A stretch of DNA of 8,917 nt from an uncultured Clostridia bacterium (GCA_910586575.1 CAJUJQ010000127.1:1-8917), one strand, 5' to 3'; counted from the stretch's first letter, positions 1 to 6,670 are shown. Notes: a model not told the origin generated them from the sequence alone. A program made the numbers and translations.

Positions 1-19
1 GTAAACAAAATTAGAATGA

Positions 20-46
20 ACTGCCATCGCAATGCGCGATGGCAGT
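20..46 (-). terminator. Rho-independent terminator after the 386-aa fibre gene
   Basis: The arms CTGCCATCGC (21-30) and GCGATGGCAG (36-45) pair perfectly around a 5-nt loop, and a further A-T pair at 20/46 gives 11 bp. On the minus strand the stem lies about 14 nt past the TAA stop of the 386-aa gene. It is followed by TTCATTCTAATTTTG, which is U-rich but interrupted. Position and stem strength fit transcription termination at the end of this gene. The imperfect U-tract is the main reservation. Confidence 0.75.
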
Positions 47-59
47 CACATTCGTACAA

Positions 60-1220
60 TTATGCGTTACCGCCGTCAATGATCAGCGTATCGGTCGAAA
101 GAATCGCTTCCTCCGGCATAGTGAATACTGTTACTTCTGCGCCATTGATCTTAACGTTACCATTGGTTTCAGAAGCTTCTACCTTGGTAGCGCCTTCCGC
201 AATTGTGTCCAGTTTGGTTTTAATCGCAGCGATAGCGGTCTCATTTGCAGTAGTTGTAGAAACGGCATCAGCAAGATCGGCTGCGAGGGCATATTTGTCC
301 ACGCCATCAACCTTCAATGCAGCGGCAATTGCTTCGGTAATCTGAGTGGCAACGGCCTTGTCGCCAACGAGTGTTTCGAGCGCTTCAATCGCGGAAGTAT
401 TAGCTGCAATATCCCCAGCGAGTTCGGCGGCTTCAGTGCCATGCGTTGCGCAGTAATCAATCAGTTCCTTGAAAGTGTTTACGACATTATCGTCAGAAAC
501 TTTAGTTGCAAAATCGTTGATACCATCGTCAATCATTTTCTTGACGGAACCCTCACCGGTGCCATTCAGTTTCGTGATTGCATCAGCATTTGCAGTAATA
601 TCTGCCTTAATGGCAGTATCATCATAGGGGCTATTTACCTTTGCAGCCAGGGCTTCATCAAGATCGGTTTCTGCGACCTTATCCTTTGTGGACAACGCGC
701 CAGTGGGAACTGCAATATCAACCGACTTATCTGCGACCTCAACAACAGTGCCGTTCACTTTGATAGATTCAATTACATTTGCCTGCGCGGCATCCCATGC
801 GGACATCTTTTCCGTAGTAATCTTATCAAGAGCATCCTTATTCAGGTGCGCGTGATTGCCTTCGGAGGCAGCATTAACCTTCTCGCGAAGCTCGTTAGTA
901 AGATCTGCCTCCTCAATCTTATCCTTGTATGCGACAGCTGCCAGCTTCGCAATTTTATCGAAATCCTCCTTGGAAAGCAGACCATTTGCTGTGGTGCTCG
1001 CAAGAGGAATGTCGCTCAGGTCAACTCCGGAGTAGGGGAGTTCGGAGAAAGTGTGTACTCCATCACCATACTTGACGCGCACAGAATAGCCTTCTGTTTC
1101 GGTATTGGGGTCGAATACAATTGCCGGTTCGCCCTTGCCAAGGACACGAGCGGATGCCTGCCAATTCGCAAGAGTATCGTTGCGGAGCAGGATTTGCGTG
1201 GTGAGTGTTTTATTAGCCAT
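60..1220 (-). CDS. Fibre-like protein with Mtd-type N-terminal domain (386 aa)
   Basis: This is probably a trimeric phage fibre or receptor-binding protein on the outside of the virion. Residues 5-64 resemble the N-terminal domain of major tropism determinant/hyaluronidase-type tail fibres: a QILLRNDTLANW start, then a KGEPAI turn, and finally YGDG..TFSELPY. The rest is Ala/Asp/Glu/Lys-rich and looks like helical or coiled shaft. It contains a repeated element (KDKIEEADL..ELREKV at 100-115; KDKVAETDL..ALAAKV at 180-195) and an HAHLNKDALDKIT motif near 123-135. Residues 343-369 (GATKVEASETNGNVKING) form a small motif I associate with phage fibre ends. The C-terminus reads IIDGGNA, close to the end of the neighbouring 165-aa protein. 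The ATG at 1220 follows a perfect AAGGAGGT. The gene is set apart from its upstream neighbour by 238 nt and a hairpin, and ends at a terminator, so it may be expressed separately. Phage head-fibre proteins can carry similar N-termini, so head versus tail location is not settled. Confidence 0.85.
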   Translation of the reverse strand: MANKTLTTQILLRNDTLANWQASARVLGKGEPAIVFDPNTETEGYSVRVKYGDGVHTFSELPYSGVDLSDIPLASTTANGLLSKEDFDKIAKLAAVAYKDKIEEADLTNELREKVNAASEGNHAHLNKDALDKITTEKMSAWDAAQANVIESIKVNGTVVEVADKSVDIAVPTGALSTKDKVAETDLDEALAAKVNSPYDDTAIKADITANADAITKLNGTGEGSVKKMIDDGINDFATKVSDDNVVNTFKELIDYCATHGTEAAELAGDIAANTSAIEALETLVGDKAVATQITEAIAAALKVDGVDKYALAADLADAVSTTTANETAIAAIKTKLDTIAEGATKVEASETNGNVKINGAEVTVFTMPEEAILSTDTLIIDGGNA

Positions 1221-1225
1221 AATAG

Positions 1226-1233
1226 ACCTCCTT
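1226..1233 (-). promoter_or_regulatory. Ribosome binding site of the 386-aa gene
   Basis: On the minus strand AAGGAGGT stands 5 nt before the ATG at 1220. It is an essentially full anti-Shine-Dalgarno match and suggests strong translation. A hairpin ends only 7 nt upstream of it (see 1241-1261). Confidence 0.85.
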
Positions 1234-1240
1234 GTAACAT

Positions 1241-1261
1241 AAAAAGCAGGGTCTCCCCTGC
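1241..1261 (-). terminator. Terminator-like hairpin directly upstream of the 386-aa gene's RBS
   Basis: On the minus strand GCAGGG and CCCTGC form a perfect 6-bp stem closed by a GAGA (GNRA-type) tetraloop. Five T residues follow. This is a textbook intrinsic terminator in form, although the stem is short. No promoter fits between it and the Shine-Dalgarno 7 nt downstream. It must therefore be read through by transcripts entering the 386-aa gene, which makes it an attenuator, a partial terminator for the upstream operon, or a 5' stabilising hairpin. Confidence 0.65.
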
Positions 1262-1284
1262 CAATTACAATAAAACCCAGCGAG

Positions 1285-1301
1285 CATTTTAAATAAAAAT
1301 G
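1285..1301. repeat. AT-rich inverted repeat in the leader of the 386-aa gene
   Basis: CATTTT (1285-1290) and AAAATG (1296-1301) are perfect inverted copies around a 5-nt AT centre. The repeat lies between the candidate promoter and the terminator-like hairpin. It could be an operator or a weak RNA hairpin, but in such AT-rich DNA chance is a real alternative. Confidence 0.3.
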
Positions 1302-1331
1302 TTCATAGGATTTACTTAATAGAATTGTAAA
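1302..1331 (-). promoter_or_regulatory. Weak candidate sigma-A promoter for the 386-aa gene
   Basis: On the minus strand TTTACA (1326-1331, five of six matches to TTGACA) is separated by 18 nt from TATGAA (1302-1307, four of six matches to TATAAT). A start near 1295 would give a leader of about 75 nt that contains the 1241-1261 hairpin. The surrounding DNA is AT-rich, so chance matches are expected. Support comes mainly from position in the only long gap before a separately terminated gene. Confidence 0.25.
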
Positions 1332-1362
1332 ATTATTCTCTTAATCGAAACCTGCGTATTGT

Positions 1363-1431
1363 TCAAGGTTTGGCAAGTTCATTTGATAGTATTTTGTGTT
1401 TTTTATTTTTGGACGAGATATGAGGAATCAT
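1363..1431 (-). CDS. Possible 22-codon mini-ORF with a good RBS
   Basis: An ATG at 1429-1431 opens a 22-codon frame (begins MIPHISS, ends SNELAKP) that stops with TGA at 1363-1365. On the minus strand an AGGAG at 1438-1442 lies 6 nt before the ATG, which is ideal spacing. The peptide is Lys/His-rich and resembles nothing I recognise. Both the Shine-Dalgarno and the start codon fall inside the hairpin at 1411-1448. It could be a leader peptide controlling the fibre gene downstream, or a chance ORF in the 197 nt of gap between this terminator-like hairpin and the 165-aa gene. No other gene is apparent in that gap. Confidence 0.2.
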   Translation of the reverse strand: MIPHISSKNKKHKILSNELAKP

Positions 1432-1448
1432 AAGTATCTCCTACGTCC
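1411..1448 (-). other. Bulged hairpin enclosing a candidate RBS and start codon
   Basis: Read on the minus strand, three nested helices are possible: GGAC/GTCC, GAGA/TCTC and TATGA/TCATA. They give 13 bp around a TTCC loop, with 4-nt bulges (GTAG and TACT) only on the 5' side. The downstream sequence on this strand is A-rich, so it is not a terminator. The mini-ORF's Shine-Dalgarno and ATG lie within the 5' arm and would be partly sequestered. The stem begins 10 nt after the stop codon of the 165-aa gene. Confidence 0.35.
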
Positions 1449-1458
1449 GATTCACACA

Positions 1459-1956
1459 TCAGGCGTGACCGCCATCAATCCGTTCAATGATATCGGTGTT
1501 TTCTGTAACATTGAAGTATTTTTTCTGGGTGTTATCCCAGCGATACACAAAACCGTAACCATCATTCTCGGACGCTGCAATATACAGAGTATTTTCTTTG
1601 CCAATATTGGGAAATTCCAGATGGGATTGCATTTCGACAATTACTGGCTCCGGTTCTACGTAGCACGGGACAATCTCCAGCGCCGAGTCTGGCTGTACGA
1701 TGTATGGAATATATCGTCCATCAACCAGAATAGAAAACATCTGTCCTGCGCATTTGTTTTGCTGGACCCATTTCTCTGCTTCATCCAGACTGTCAAATTT
1801 TCTTCGGTGCAGATAGGTTCTTAATTTTCCGTAAGGGTCATAAAAACGTATCTCGTCGGAATCAGTTGTCAGAATAATGCTGCCCTTCGGTATTACTTCA
1901 CTGACAATCGCTCCTGCGATGTTATCAGATGCGCCATAAGCGAGTCTGTAGGCCAT
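1459..1956 (-). CDS. Phage tail accessory protein with C-terminal IDGGHA (165 aa)
   Basis: This is a small virion-type protein probably attached to the baseplate or fibre; no enzymatic function is visible. Residues 20-48 (IPKGSIILTTDSDEIRFYDP) and 55-95 (DEAEKWV..., CAGQMFSILVDG, YIVQPDSALEIV) resemble short beta modules in Firmicutes phage tail proteins. Residues 113-150 follow an FPNIGKENTLYIA...VYRWD...KKYFNV pattern of aromatic-rich beta hairpins. A similar pattern occurs in the tail-tip and long-fibre proteins of this window and often goes with carbohydrate contact. It ends RIDGGHA, nearly the same as the IIDGGNA end of the 386-aa protein. The ATG at 1956 is preceded by AAGGAAGGTG (1961-1970) with a 4-nt spacer. 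The gene starts 15 nt after the BppU-like gene, so it is in the same operon. Assignment as a tail component is firm from context; the exact role is unknown. Confidence 0.8.
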   Translation of the reverse strand: MAYRLAYGASDNIAGAIVSEVIPKGSIILTTDSDEIRFYDPYGKLRTYLHRRKFDSLDEAEKWVQQNKCAGQMFSILVDGRYIPYIVQPDSALEIVPCYVEPEPVIVEMQSHLEFPNIGKENTLYIAASENDGYGFVYRWDNTQKKYFNVTENTDIIERIDGGHA

Positions 1957-1971
1957 GTTTCACCTTCCTTT

Positions 1972-2691
1972 CTAAAACGTAATTACTTCATTGTCGTGAG
2001 TATCAACAGAAGATGAATCATCCGAGGGGTCAAACAAGATTACATCATCTTGATTATCGTCCGGTTTATCAGGATCGTCGTTGCCGCTATCATCAAAAAG
2101 AACCGGGTCATCAATTTTATCCAGATCGATTCCTTCACCCATGGGATTTTCATCTTTGGACAGGTGGAGACGGCGTTCCGCGATAATGAGGTCGTCTGGA
2201 ATTTCCTCACGCATCTCTTCCTGCGCAGCAGCCAGATCAGACTGATCCATTTTTAGCTGATTGATGTTTGTCTGCATTCGATAAAGTGCGCTCAATTGGA
2301 TATCAGCAATGTAATGATCCATATTATTATGAGCAGCAACAATCAGATTATGTTCTCCCGTTTTAAGGATTGTCGGTCGATCTGGATCTCCGCTGTAAAT
2401 TTGCAGGAAGAGACAGACCTTGCCTGGAACTTGCGTAATACGAGAAGCCATTTTAAGATGGCACTCCAAATAGCCATTATATAGCTCCGGAAGTACATCC
2501 AGACGATCAACATCGGCACGATTGTCGCTTCTGATATAGGATACAAAAATAGTGGATTTAGAGATCGAAACCTCGTCCAATGTTTCAGGCAGGAGAAAGC
2601 GAATGCTGTCCGCTGCGTTCTCATTTTGATAGATTGTTTGTGGTTCTGTAGCAATGAGCGATTTATCATCGTTCAAAAGGATTGTATACAT
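1972..2691 (-). CDS. BppU-like baseplate protein with acidic C-terminal tail (239 aa)
   Basis: Residues 1-125 (beginning MYTILLNDDKSLIATEP, with YQNENAADSIRFLLPE and GYLECHLKM) match the pattern of the N-terminal domain of BppU-family baseplate upper proteins. In lactococcal phages BppU anchors receptor-binding proteins to the baseplate, so an anchoring role is inferred here. Residues 128-163 (LYRMQTNINQLKMDQSDLAAAQ) look like a short coiled coil. Next, residues 165-191 carry a DDLII..RRLHLSKD..PMGEGIDL element. The last 55 residues are dominated by Asp (18, with only 2 Lys), include the paired segments DDPVLFDD and DDVILFDP, and end EVITF. I chose the start at 2691 rather than an in-frame ATG 36 nt further upstream, because only the former has a Shine-Dalgarno and the latter lies inside the preceding gene. 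The gap to that gene is 20 nt. Confidence 0.82.
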   Translation of the reverse strand: MYTILLNDDKSLIATEPQTIYQNENAADSIRFLLPETLDEVSISKSTIFVSYIRSDNRADVDRLDVLPELYNGYLECHLKMASRITQVPGKVCLFLQIYSGDPDRPTILKTGEHNLIVAAHNNMDHYIADIQLSALYRMQTNINQLKMDQSDLAAAQEEMREEIPDDLIIAERRLHLSKDENPMGEGIDLDKIDDPVLFDDSGNDDPDKPDDNQDDVILFDPSDDSSSVDTHDNEVITF

Positions 2692-2695
2692 AAAA

Positions 2696-2703
2696 CCTCC
2701 TTT
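2696..2703 (-). promoter_or_regulatory. RBS that fixes the start of the BppU-like gene
   Basis: On the minus strand AAAGGAGG lies 4 nt before the ATG at 2691. The alternative ATG at 2727 has no purine-rich site upstream. This supports a 239-residue rather than a 251-residue product. Confidence 0.85.
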
Positions 2704-2711
2704 CTGGGCGT

Positions 2712-3380
2712 TTAGGCATCGGCCCATGAATCGGGATTTTCAATATCATCCGCCATTGTGTCGCTGATGCACTTTTTCAAAACACGATGAATCCATGCGT
2801 ATTCGCCAGTGCGGTACACATCATCTTCGCTGCGCGGCTGAACGAATGGGCGTGCCGTCTCTGCCGAAACACCATGAAGTGGTTTCCAATACGTAAACCA
2901 GTTCTCTGATTCCGGCGTAATTTTAGGATCGTTATGGGCTGTCTTGCATGTCCACGTCTGATTATTGATGTTGCGGATTTCTCCAACGGCGTAATCTCCT
3001 GGCTTCCATGTGTCAAACAGCCCGGATAAAAGCAAGATTTGAAGCGTGCTGTTTTCTCCGTCTTCAGTCGTCAATGGCATCATTGGAAGAAGGAACTGTT
3101 TCACAACTGTGACTGCAGATGCTTCAGGAGAGGGGATGAAAGACTTTTGATTAAATTTCTCCTCAGCAATCCGCTCCTGCTCTTTAGCAATGAATGCTTC
3201 ATACTCAGCCCTTTTTCCTGTATCCTCTACTATGTCAATGACAGCAGTTTTATCATCGTTAAATATAAGCTTTGAAAAAGAACCATGTTGCCAGAATTTG
3301 CTTTCCAATTCAGCGGGAAGAATCCAAGAAATTTCGGGAATCTCAATGGATGATGTAGTTAAGTTTTCTTGAATATACAT
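2712..3380 (-). CDS. Tail protein with two chitin-binding-like modules (222 aa)
   Basis: This is probably a baseplate or fibre accessory that contacts host surface glycan. Residues 1-75 form an N-terminal part with a helical, charged stretch (RAEYEAFIAKEQERIAEEKF). Residues 122-168 follow the carbohydrate-binding module family 5/12 (chitin-binding type 3) pattern WKPG.Y..GE...N..TWTCKTAH..P...ENWFTYWKPL: a glycine turn, then the Y/W..C...H core and finally W..W. Residues 183-220 (VYRTGEYAWI...KKCISDT...NPDSWADA) look like a second, weaker module of the same kind ending at the C-terminus. Glycan binding is known for family members and only inferred here. The ATG at 3380 is preceded by AAGGAG (3389-3394), which overlaps the TAA stop of the long-fibre gene, so translation of the two is probably coupled. 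Confidence 0.82.
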   Translation of the reverse strand: MYIQENLTTSSIEIPEISWILPAELESKFWQHGSFSKLIFNDDKTAVIDIVEDTGKRAEYEAFIAKEQERIAEEKFNQKSFIPSPEASAVTVVKQFLLPMMPLTTEDGENSTLQILLLSGLFDTWKPGDYAVGEIRNINNQTWTCKTAHNDPKITPESENWFTYWKPLHGVSAETARPFVQPRSEDDVYRTGEYAWIHRVLKKCISDTMADDIENPDSWADA

Positions 3381-3392
3381 TATTTGTTCTCC

Positions 3393-6300
3393 TTATTCAA
3401 CAGCAAAATATGCATACGTTTTACCATTATGGTTTAAGTATTGATATACATGCCCATCACTTCCATTATATTCACTGTTTGAAACAGTAAAACCACCGCT
3501 CGAACCAAGTCCATTTATTTCCAGTGTCGCTTCATTCTGTTCGGAAGGAACTCCGGTATAGGCAGATCCAAAATATATAAATGATATATCATAATTTCCA
3601 TCTATTGCAATAGGTGAATTTGCTTTTAGAGAACAAACGAATACAAAAGATGGTCTAAATCCTAATGTTATTTTTTTATAATTACCATTACTACTTCCAT
3701 CACCAATATAAGTTCCAGTAGCAATCTTATGAGATTCCGTAGTTGAACTGGAACCACCTGACGTAACGCCAAGCGCAGCTTTAAGATTTGCAAGGGTAAT
3801 CTTAGAGCTTGTACTTGAATTTCCAAAAGGAATATAGTCAGATGTCGAAAGTGTTGTAGCTGCTGATAATCCGGAAATTAAGTTTTTAATGCCTGCCGTT
3901 GCAGTAGTTCCACCAGTGCCACCGTTTGCAATAGAAACAGGTGTAGAAATAGTAGAACCACCACTACTAGTACCAAGAGCAGATTTGAGATTTGCAAAAG
4001 TAATTTTTCTCCCGGAAGAACCAGTATAGAATGGAATATAAGCGCTATCGCTTATGGAAGTAGTAGTCGTTGAACCTGATATAAGTTCATACATAGCTTC
4101 TGATGCTGTAGTTGAACCAGTACCACCGTTCGCGATTGAAACAGGAGTTGTGATAGACGAACCGCTTCCGCCAGTAGGGAATGCGCTCCCATTTAACAAA
4201 AGCTTGCTTGTGACTAAGTTAATTTGTTTGTCGCCCTTAATTTCAAGACAATCATCCGTCGGTTCCGAAATGTACACGTACTCACTGTCGCCTAAATTGA
4301 TTTTAGTACCGTAGTTCCTGCTTCCCTGAATTCTAAGATCTCCTGTTAATGTCCCGCCTGTAATTGGGAGGTAATCTCCTGATGTTCCTCCGCCTGTTGA
4401 GCCAATAACAGATTTGAGGTTTGCAACGGTTATTTTTTTCCCAGTCGCTGCGCTGGTGTCTACAACGCCAATATAATCGTCATCTGCCAACGTTGTTAGC
4501 ACTGACGCTGGATTTACAAGATTATATAAGCCTTTTGCTCCTGTTGTCGCATTCGTTCCACCATTACTGATTCCAAGAGTTCCAGTAACGCCAGGCGTTA
4601 CATTAGCAGAACCGTCAAAAGATGCTGTAGAGGTACTTGATAAATTCGTGCGAATGGTTCTAGGAGTTGTTAATTTATCAGCGGTCGATGCAGTACCGCC
4701 GCTTACAGACGCACCAATGACTGTTTTCAAGTCGCCTATCGTGAGCTTCTTCCCGGTAGAATCACTTATGTCTAAAATCGCAACATAATCACTATCTGAA
4801 AGTGAAGTTGACGTTATCGCCGAGGAACCATTGATCAATGCATCCAATGCTTTCCCGGCAGTGGTATTTCCCGTGCCGCCTTGCTGGATTGTCATAACTC
4901 CTGTTACGCCAGATGCCGGGATCGAAGTTGGTGTGTCACCTTTCGGACCCTGCGCGCCTGTCGCTCCAGTGCTGCCTGTCGCGCCACGAACATAACCTGC
5001 GTCAATCGTTTCTCCAGTTGATAATGTAACGATCAAATGATAATCAGCATTTACTTGTGCATTTGCAATAGAAATGCCACGTTCACCGGTTTCACCAGTG
5101 TTTCCCGTTTGTCCTCGTTCGCCGCGCGGTAATGTCACACGAAGCACAGCATCCGTCTCTGTGCCGGTATTCACGACAGACGCTTGAGTGCCTGTTTCGC
5201 CTGTAATGACTTCTCCGATTTTAATTGTTGCAGCTTTTCCAGCGGGGCCTTGAGAACCAGTTGCTCCAGTATTGCCTGCTGGAATCGTAAATGCCAATTT
5301 CACATTTTGGTCTGTACCAATATTTTGAACAATTGCAGCTGTCCCCGGTTCTCCTGTTGTAGTGCTTGCAATAGATACAGTGGGCGATATGCCTGGGTCG
5401 CCTTTTGCGATTTGGAAATGCCCCATATTGTCCCAAAATGCAATATCCTCATTCCACACATACAAATAACTGTCATCGCCAACACCAACAACATAGGCAT
5501 CGCCAGCCGCGCCGTTCGGATGCGCTTCCATCAGCATCTCCAACGTATCAAATCTGCCTTTAATAGCGAAACTTTTCCCATCGTTGCCGGTTGCGCCTTT
5601 CGGAATTTTGAAATTAAGCACAGCGTCATGCGTAGTACCTGTATTTATTACCTCGGCTTGCTCATAACTTCCAACTGTCGTAATTGTACCTATGGTTACA
5701 GTTGCAGCGTCACCCTTTTCTCCGGTTTCGCCAGTATCTCCAACCGGAATCTTGAATGAGAGAACTGCATTTGTTGGAGTGCCGACATTGGAGACCTCAG
5801 CGTTTTCACCAGCAGGAACGCTTTGTACAGCTCCGATTGAAATCGTAGCATTTTCCCCTGGGATTCCTTGAATACCTTGTATCCCCTGAGAGCCGATCTC
5901 TCCCTGATCTCCCTTCATTGAGCCAATGTTCTTCCATGCATTCTTTTCTTCATTCCAGAACCAGACTTCATTGTCATCCTTTGTACCGATGCAGTATGCG
6001 TCCCCTGCTGTTCCGATTGGATGTGCTTTCGTCATATCTTCATATGTCGGATACATAGCTTTTAGTGTAAAACTGCGGCCATCTTGACCAGTCTCACCCC
6101 GTGGACCTTGAATTCCTTGATCGCCTTTTCTGGACGAAGGATATCCGCTATCTACATATTTTTTATCAGCATGAGAATACACATACCAGTTGCCATTATC
6201 TCCGATATACGGCGTAGTGACAGCCAGCGCTGCCGCAGCCTTCGCGTCTTCCACATAACGGATGGTCTCTTCTTTTAGCTCCGTGATCCTGGCTTCAATC

Positions 6301-6665
6301 TGCTCAAATTCTGAAAGATCGCTGTCAGAGAAATAACTCGGGCCATCGATTGAATATCCTACTTCCATCAAAAAAGTATTTGAGTGCCTGACAATCGCTC
6401 CGTTAATACCGCGTACTTGGAGCCTGACAGTTCCGTTGATTATGAGATAATCTTTCCGGATTGTCGCCCAGAGGATGGAGCCAGAGCGGTTCAGGTCAAT
6501 AATATCCTTTTCGTGATATTTATTCTCGACATCCAGCTTGTATGAAAGGCTATCGTCTATCGGCTCACACTGAATCTCTATGCGATAAGACAGATTGTCG
6601 CCTGTCTGCGCAAGGACTCTTTGGTCTGAGGGCACTTCAATGTGCCAATCGTTCATGTATATCAA
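3393..6665 (-). CDS. Long modular tail fibre with collagen-like repeats (1,090 aa)
   Basis: This is very likely a trimeric adsorption fibre. In order: residues 4-115 are a baseplate-type beta domain (DWHIEVPSDQRVLAQTGDN..., LDVENKY, RLQVRGINGAIV), with a predicted helix at 117-148. Residues 151-177 are a small PYIGDNGNWYVY module. Residues 180-577 carry eight collagen-type Gly-X-Y blocks totalling 39 triplets. Between them lie four beta modules with exactly 31 residues from the start pattern (AT[IV]xIG) to [IL]PxG, and two AHPxGxxGDAY...W...W modules. Residues 591-970 hold four GGT[GN] repeats, interrupted by a YLPITGGTLTG element at 765-775. Residues 978-1090 form a distinct beta-rich C-terminus (ATGTYIGDG, ITLGFRPSFVFV, ending GKTYAYFAVE) that is probably the receptor-binding tip. 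The best start is the TTG at 6665, 5 nt after GAGGTG; an ATG at 6656 would be 14 nt away. A terminator-like hairpin lies just upstream. Confidence 0.9.
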   Translation of the reverse strand: MIYMNDWHIEVPSDQRVLAQTGDNLSYRIEIQCEPIDDSLSYKLDVENKYHEKDIIDLNRSGSILWATIRKDYLIINGTVRLQVRGINGAIVRHSNTFLMEVGYSIDGPSYFSDSDLSEFEQIEARITELKEETIRYVEDAKAAAALAVTTPYIGDNGNWYVYSHADKKYVDSGYPSSRKGDQGIQGPRGETGQDGRSFTLKAMYPTYEDMTKAHPIGTAGDAYCIGTKDDNEVWFWNEEKNAWKNIGSMKGDQGEIGSQGIQGIQGIPGENATISIGAVQSVPAGENAEVSNVGTPTNAVLSFKIPVGDTGETGEKGDAATVTIGTITTVGSYEQAEVINTGTTHDAVLNFKIPKGATGNDGKSFAIKGRFDTLEMLMEAHPNGAAGDAYVVGVGDDSYLYVWNEDIAFWDNMGHFQIAKGDPGISPTVSIASTTTGEPGTAAIVQNIGTDQNVKLAFTIPAGNTGATGSQGPAGKAATIKIGEVITGETGTQASVVNTGTETDAVLRVTLPRGERGQTGNTGETGERGISIANAQVNADYHLIVTLSTGETIDAGYVRGATGSTGATGAQGPKGDTPTSIPASGVTGVMTIQQGGTGNTTAGKALDALINGSSAITSTSLSDSDYVAILDISDSTGKKLTIGDLKTVIGASVSGGTASTADKLTTPRTIRTNLSSTSTASFDGSANVTPGVTGTLGISNGGTNATTGAKGLYNLVNPASVLTTLADDDYIGVVDTSAATGKKITVANLKSVIGSTGGGTSGDYLPITGGTLTGDLRIQGSRNYGTKINLGDSEYVYISEPTDDCLEIKGDKQINLVTSKLLLNGSAFPTGGSGSSITTPVSIANGGTGSTTASEAMYELISGSTTTTSISDSAYIPFYTGSSGRKITFANLKSALGTSSGGSTISTPVSIANGGTGGTTATAGIKNLISGLSAATTLSTSDYIPFGNSSTSSKITLANLKAALGVTSGGSSSTTESHKIATGTYIGDGSSNGNYKKITLGFRPSFVFVCSLKANSPIAIDGNYDISFIYFGSAYTGVPSEQNEATLEINGLGSSGGFTVSNSEYNGSDGHVYQYLNHNGKTYAYFAVE
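3396..3734 (-). other. C-terminal tip domain of the long fibre (residues 978-1090)
   Basis: After a Gly/Ser-rich linker the composition changes: aromatic residues increase and the repeats end. The motif GTYIGDG followed by KKITLGFRPSFVFV resembles a beta-sandwich found at the ends of phage fibres and hydrolase-associated phage proteins. The terminal LNHNGKTYAYFAVE would close a strand. It is the most likely part to determine host range, by inference from its position. Confidence 0.6.
3756..4895 (-). repeat. Four GGTG-type repeats in the long fibre (residues 591-970)
   Basis: Each copy runs [IQ]..GGT[GN].TT, then ..L......LS.SDY[IV], then K[IL]T.A[ND]LK..[IL]G. GG falls at residues 596, 702, 847 and 915; the Tyr at 627, 731, 876 and 944; the LK at 646, 750, 893 and 961. 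Spacing is nearly fixed: 29-31 residues to Tyr and 17-19 to LK. Copies 3 and 4 share the peptide PVSIANGGTG, yet their DNA (3916-3941 and 4120-4145) differs at several synonymous positions. They are therefore old duplications kept by selection. Confidence 0.8.
4935..6128 (-). repeat. Collagen-like region of the long fibre (residues 180-577)
   Basis: Eight Gly-X-Y blocks contain 6, 7, 4, 3, 2, 5, 6 and 6 triplets, such as KGDQGIQGPRGETGQDG. They alternate with short beta modules. Collagen-type triplets in phage fibres are known to form trimeric triple helices, so this region should be the elongated shaft. Confidence 0.9.
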
Positions 6666-6670
6666 AATAT

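Noticed and set aside
39..1292. A 417-codon open frame on the plus strand opposite the 386-aa fibre gene
   Set aside because: It is antisense to a gene with a perfect RBS, recognisable fibre motifs and a terminator. Its product is Cys/Ile/Asn-rich without domain-like order, as expected from the complement of Ala/Asp/Lys-rich codons, and no plus-strand RBS supports it.
3396..3734. A diversity-generating retroelement target at the fibre C-terminus
   Set aside because: No reverse transcriptase, template repeat or C-type-lectin-like variable region is visible in this window.
4585..4601. A 17-nt near-perfect palindrome (GTAACGCC, A, GGCGTTAC)
   Set aside because: It encodes VTPGVT in the fibre. 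The symmetry follows from codons for a symmetric peptide, with no nearby signal to suggest a binding site.
5184..5759. A 191-codon plus-strand frame inside the long-fibre gene
   Set aside because: It lies opposite the collagen-like repeats. The Gly/Thr/Ala codon bias there suppresses stops on the other strand, and the product is low-complexity and Cys-rich.
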